From: Bradyrhizobium sp.
GTDB lineage: Bacteria > Pseudomonadota > Alphaproteobacteria > Rhizobiales > Xanthobacteraceae
Assembly: GCA_013695565.1 (NCBI GenBank)
Contig: JACDAG010000986.1
Span: 1 to 6,480, forward strand
Direction: 5' to 3'
DNA length: 6,480 bases
Every line of letters begins with the position of its first letter. The stretch's first letter is position 1. Shown in pieces: positions 6,388 through 6,480 of the stretch. The translations under genes were made by a program, and so were the position numbers. A model generated the notes under the pieces. The model saw nothing but the letters and a program-made list of their open reading frames with translations. It did no database searches and had not been told where the DNA came from.

Positions 6388-6480
6388 GCGCAACGGAGGC
6401 AAAAGAGCTGTTCTCCGGGGAGAGCACGTTATAAGCCGTAAAGCCATTGCGCAGGGAATGTCGGATGTTCTCCGCTGCCC

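Larger units (their letters stand above)
6112..6480. repeat. Left part of a larger dispersed non-coding element, cut by the window end
   Basis: About 370 bases directly after R3 have no credible gene. Several stretches match, from memory, a repeat family scattered through Bradyrhizobium-type genomes: an opening TTTGCCC/GGCAAAT hairpin, CAAAAAAGATTTCGCTTT, GAGGGGCGTTGCGCACGTCA, GGGATGCGGTGGACGCGGAT, GGCGAAGTCGTGTGGTCCTG, CTCCGGGGAGAGCACG and GCGCAGGGAATG. In copies I recall, the last motif is the left arm of a long hairpin, whose right arm would lie beyond 6480. The small ORFs here on both strands show no recognisable protein. Membership of the family rests on recall, not on a search. Function and exact borders are unknown. 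Confidence 0.6.

Noticed and set aside
5947..6441. 164-codon plus-strand open frame right of ku
   Set aside because: It runs through the ku promoter region, repeat R3 and the dispersed element and matches no protein family I know.

Overview
The base composition, codon use and repeats point to an alphaproteobacterium of the Bradyrhizobium/Rhodopseudomonas/Afipia group. The sequence is GC-rich, and long antisense shadow ORFs run through its genes. Three copies or half-copies of a palindromic repeat with the core CCGTCATTGCGAG...GAAGCAATCC occur, a repeat I recall as very common in that family. The genus is an inference, as no rRNA or marker gene is present.

Left two thirds (1-4569, + strand): the distal end of a potassium-transport (kdp) operon. 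Half of a palindromic repeat is followed by kdpC (K+-ATPase accessory subunit), kdpD (sensor kinase), kdpE (response regulator) and a ptsN-like EIIA-Ntr gene, all tightly packed. kdpF/A/B should lie just left of the window. kdpD and kdpE overlap by ATGA. The kdpE reading frame is broken near codon 191, inside the DNA-binding domain. Its proper 3' end is readable in the next frame and ends in a TGATG overlap with ptsN. Because of the break, the original frame runs on into ptsN and gives an apparent 384-residue KdpE-PtsN fusion.

Middle and right (4570-5930): a small, very basic DUF6496-type protein (+ strand) faces a bacterial Ku gene (- strand), with a composite palindromic repeat between them. 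Upstream of ku is a good match to the alphaproteobacterial general-stress (EcfG) promoter, GGAAC-N16-CGTT, at the right distance from the start codon. This suggests stress-induced non-homologous end joining. The small basic gene has a perfect GGAAC with a weaker -10 at comparable spacing.

Right edge (5988-6480): no credible gene. It holds a third palindromic repeat and then sequence I recognise from memory as the left part of a larger dispersed non-coding element of Bradyrhizobium-type genomes, cut by the window end.

Functionally, KdpC supports the high-affinity K+ pump, KdpD/KdpE sense and transmit K+ limitation, and PtsN can tune KdpD in E. coli. Ku binds DNA ends, and its usual partner LigD is not in the window. 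No wholly new system is evident. The best leads are the kdpE break and fusion, the kdp-linked ptsN, the stress promoter on ku and the edge repeat element.
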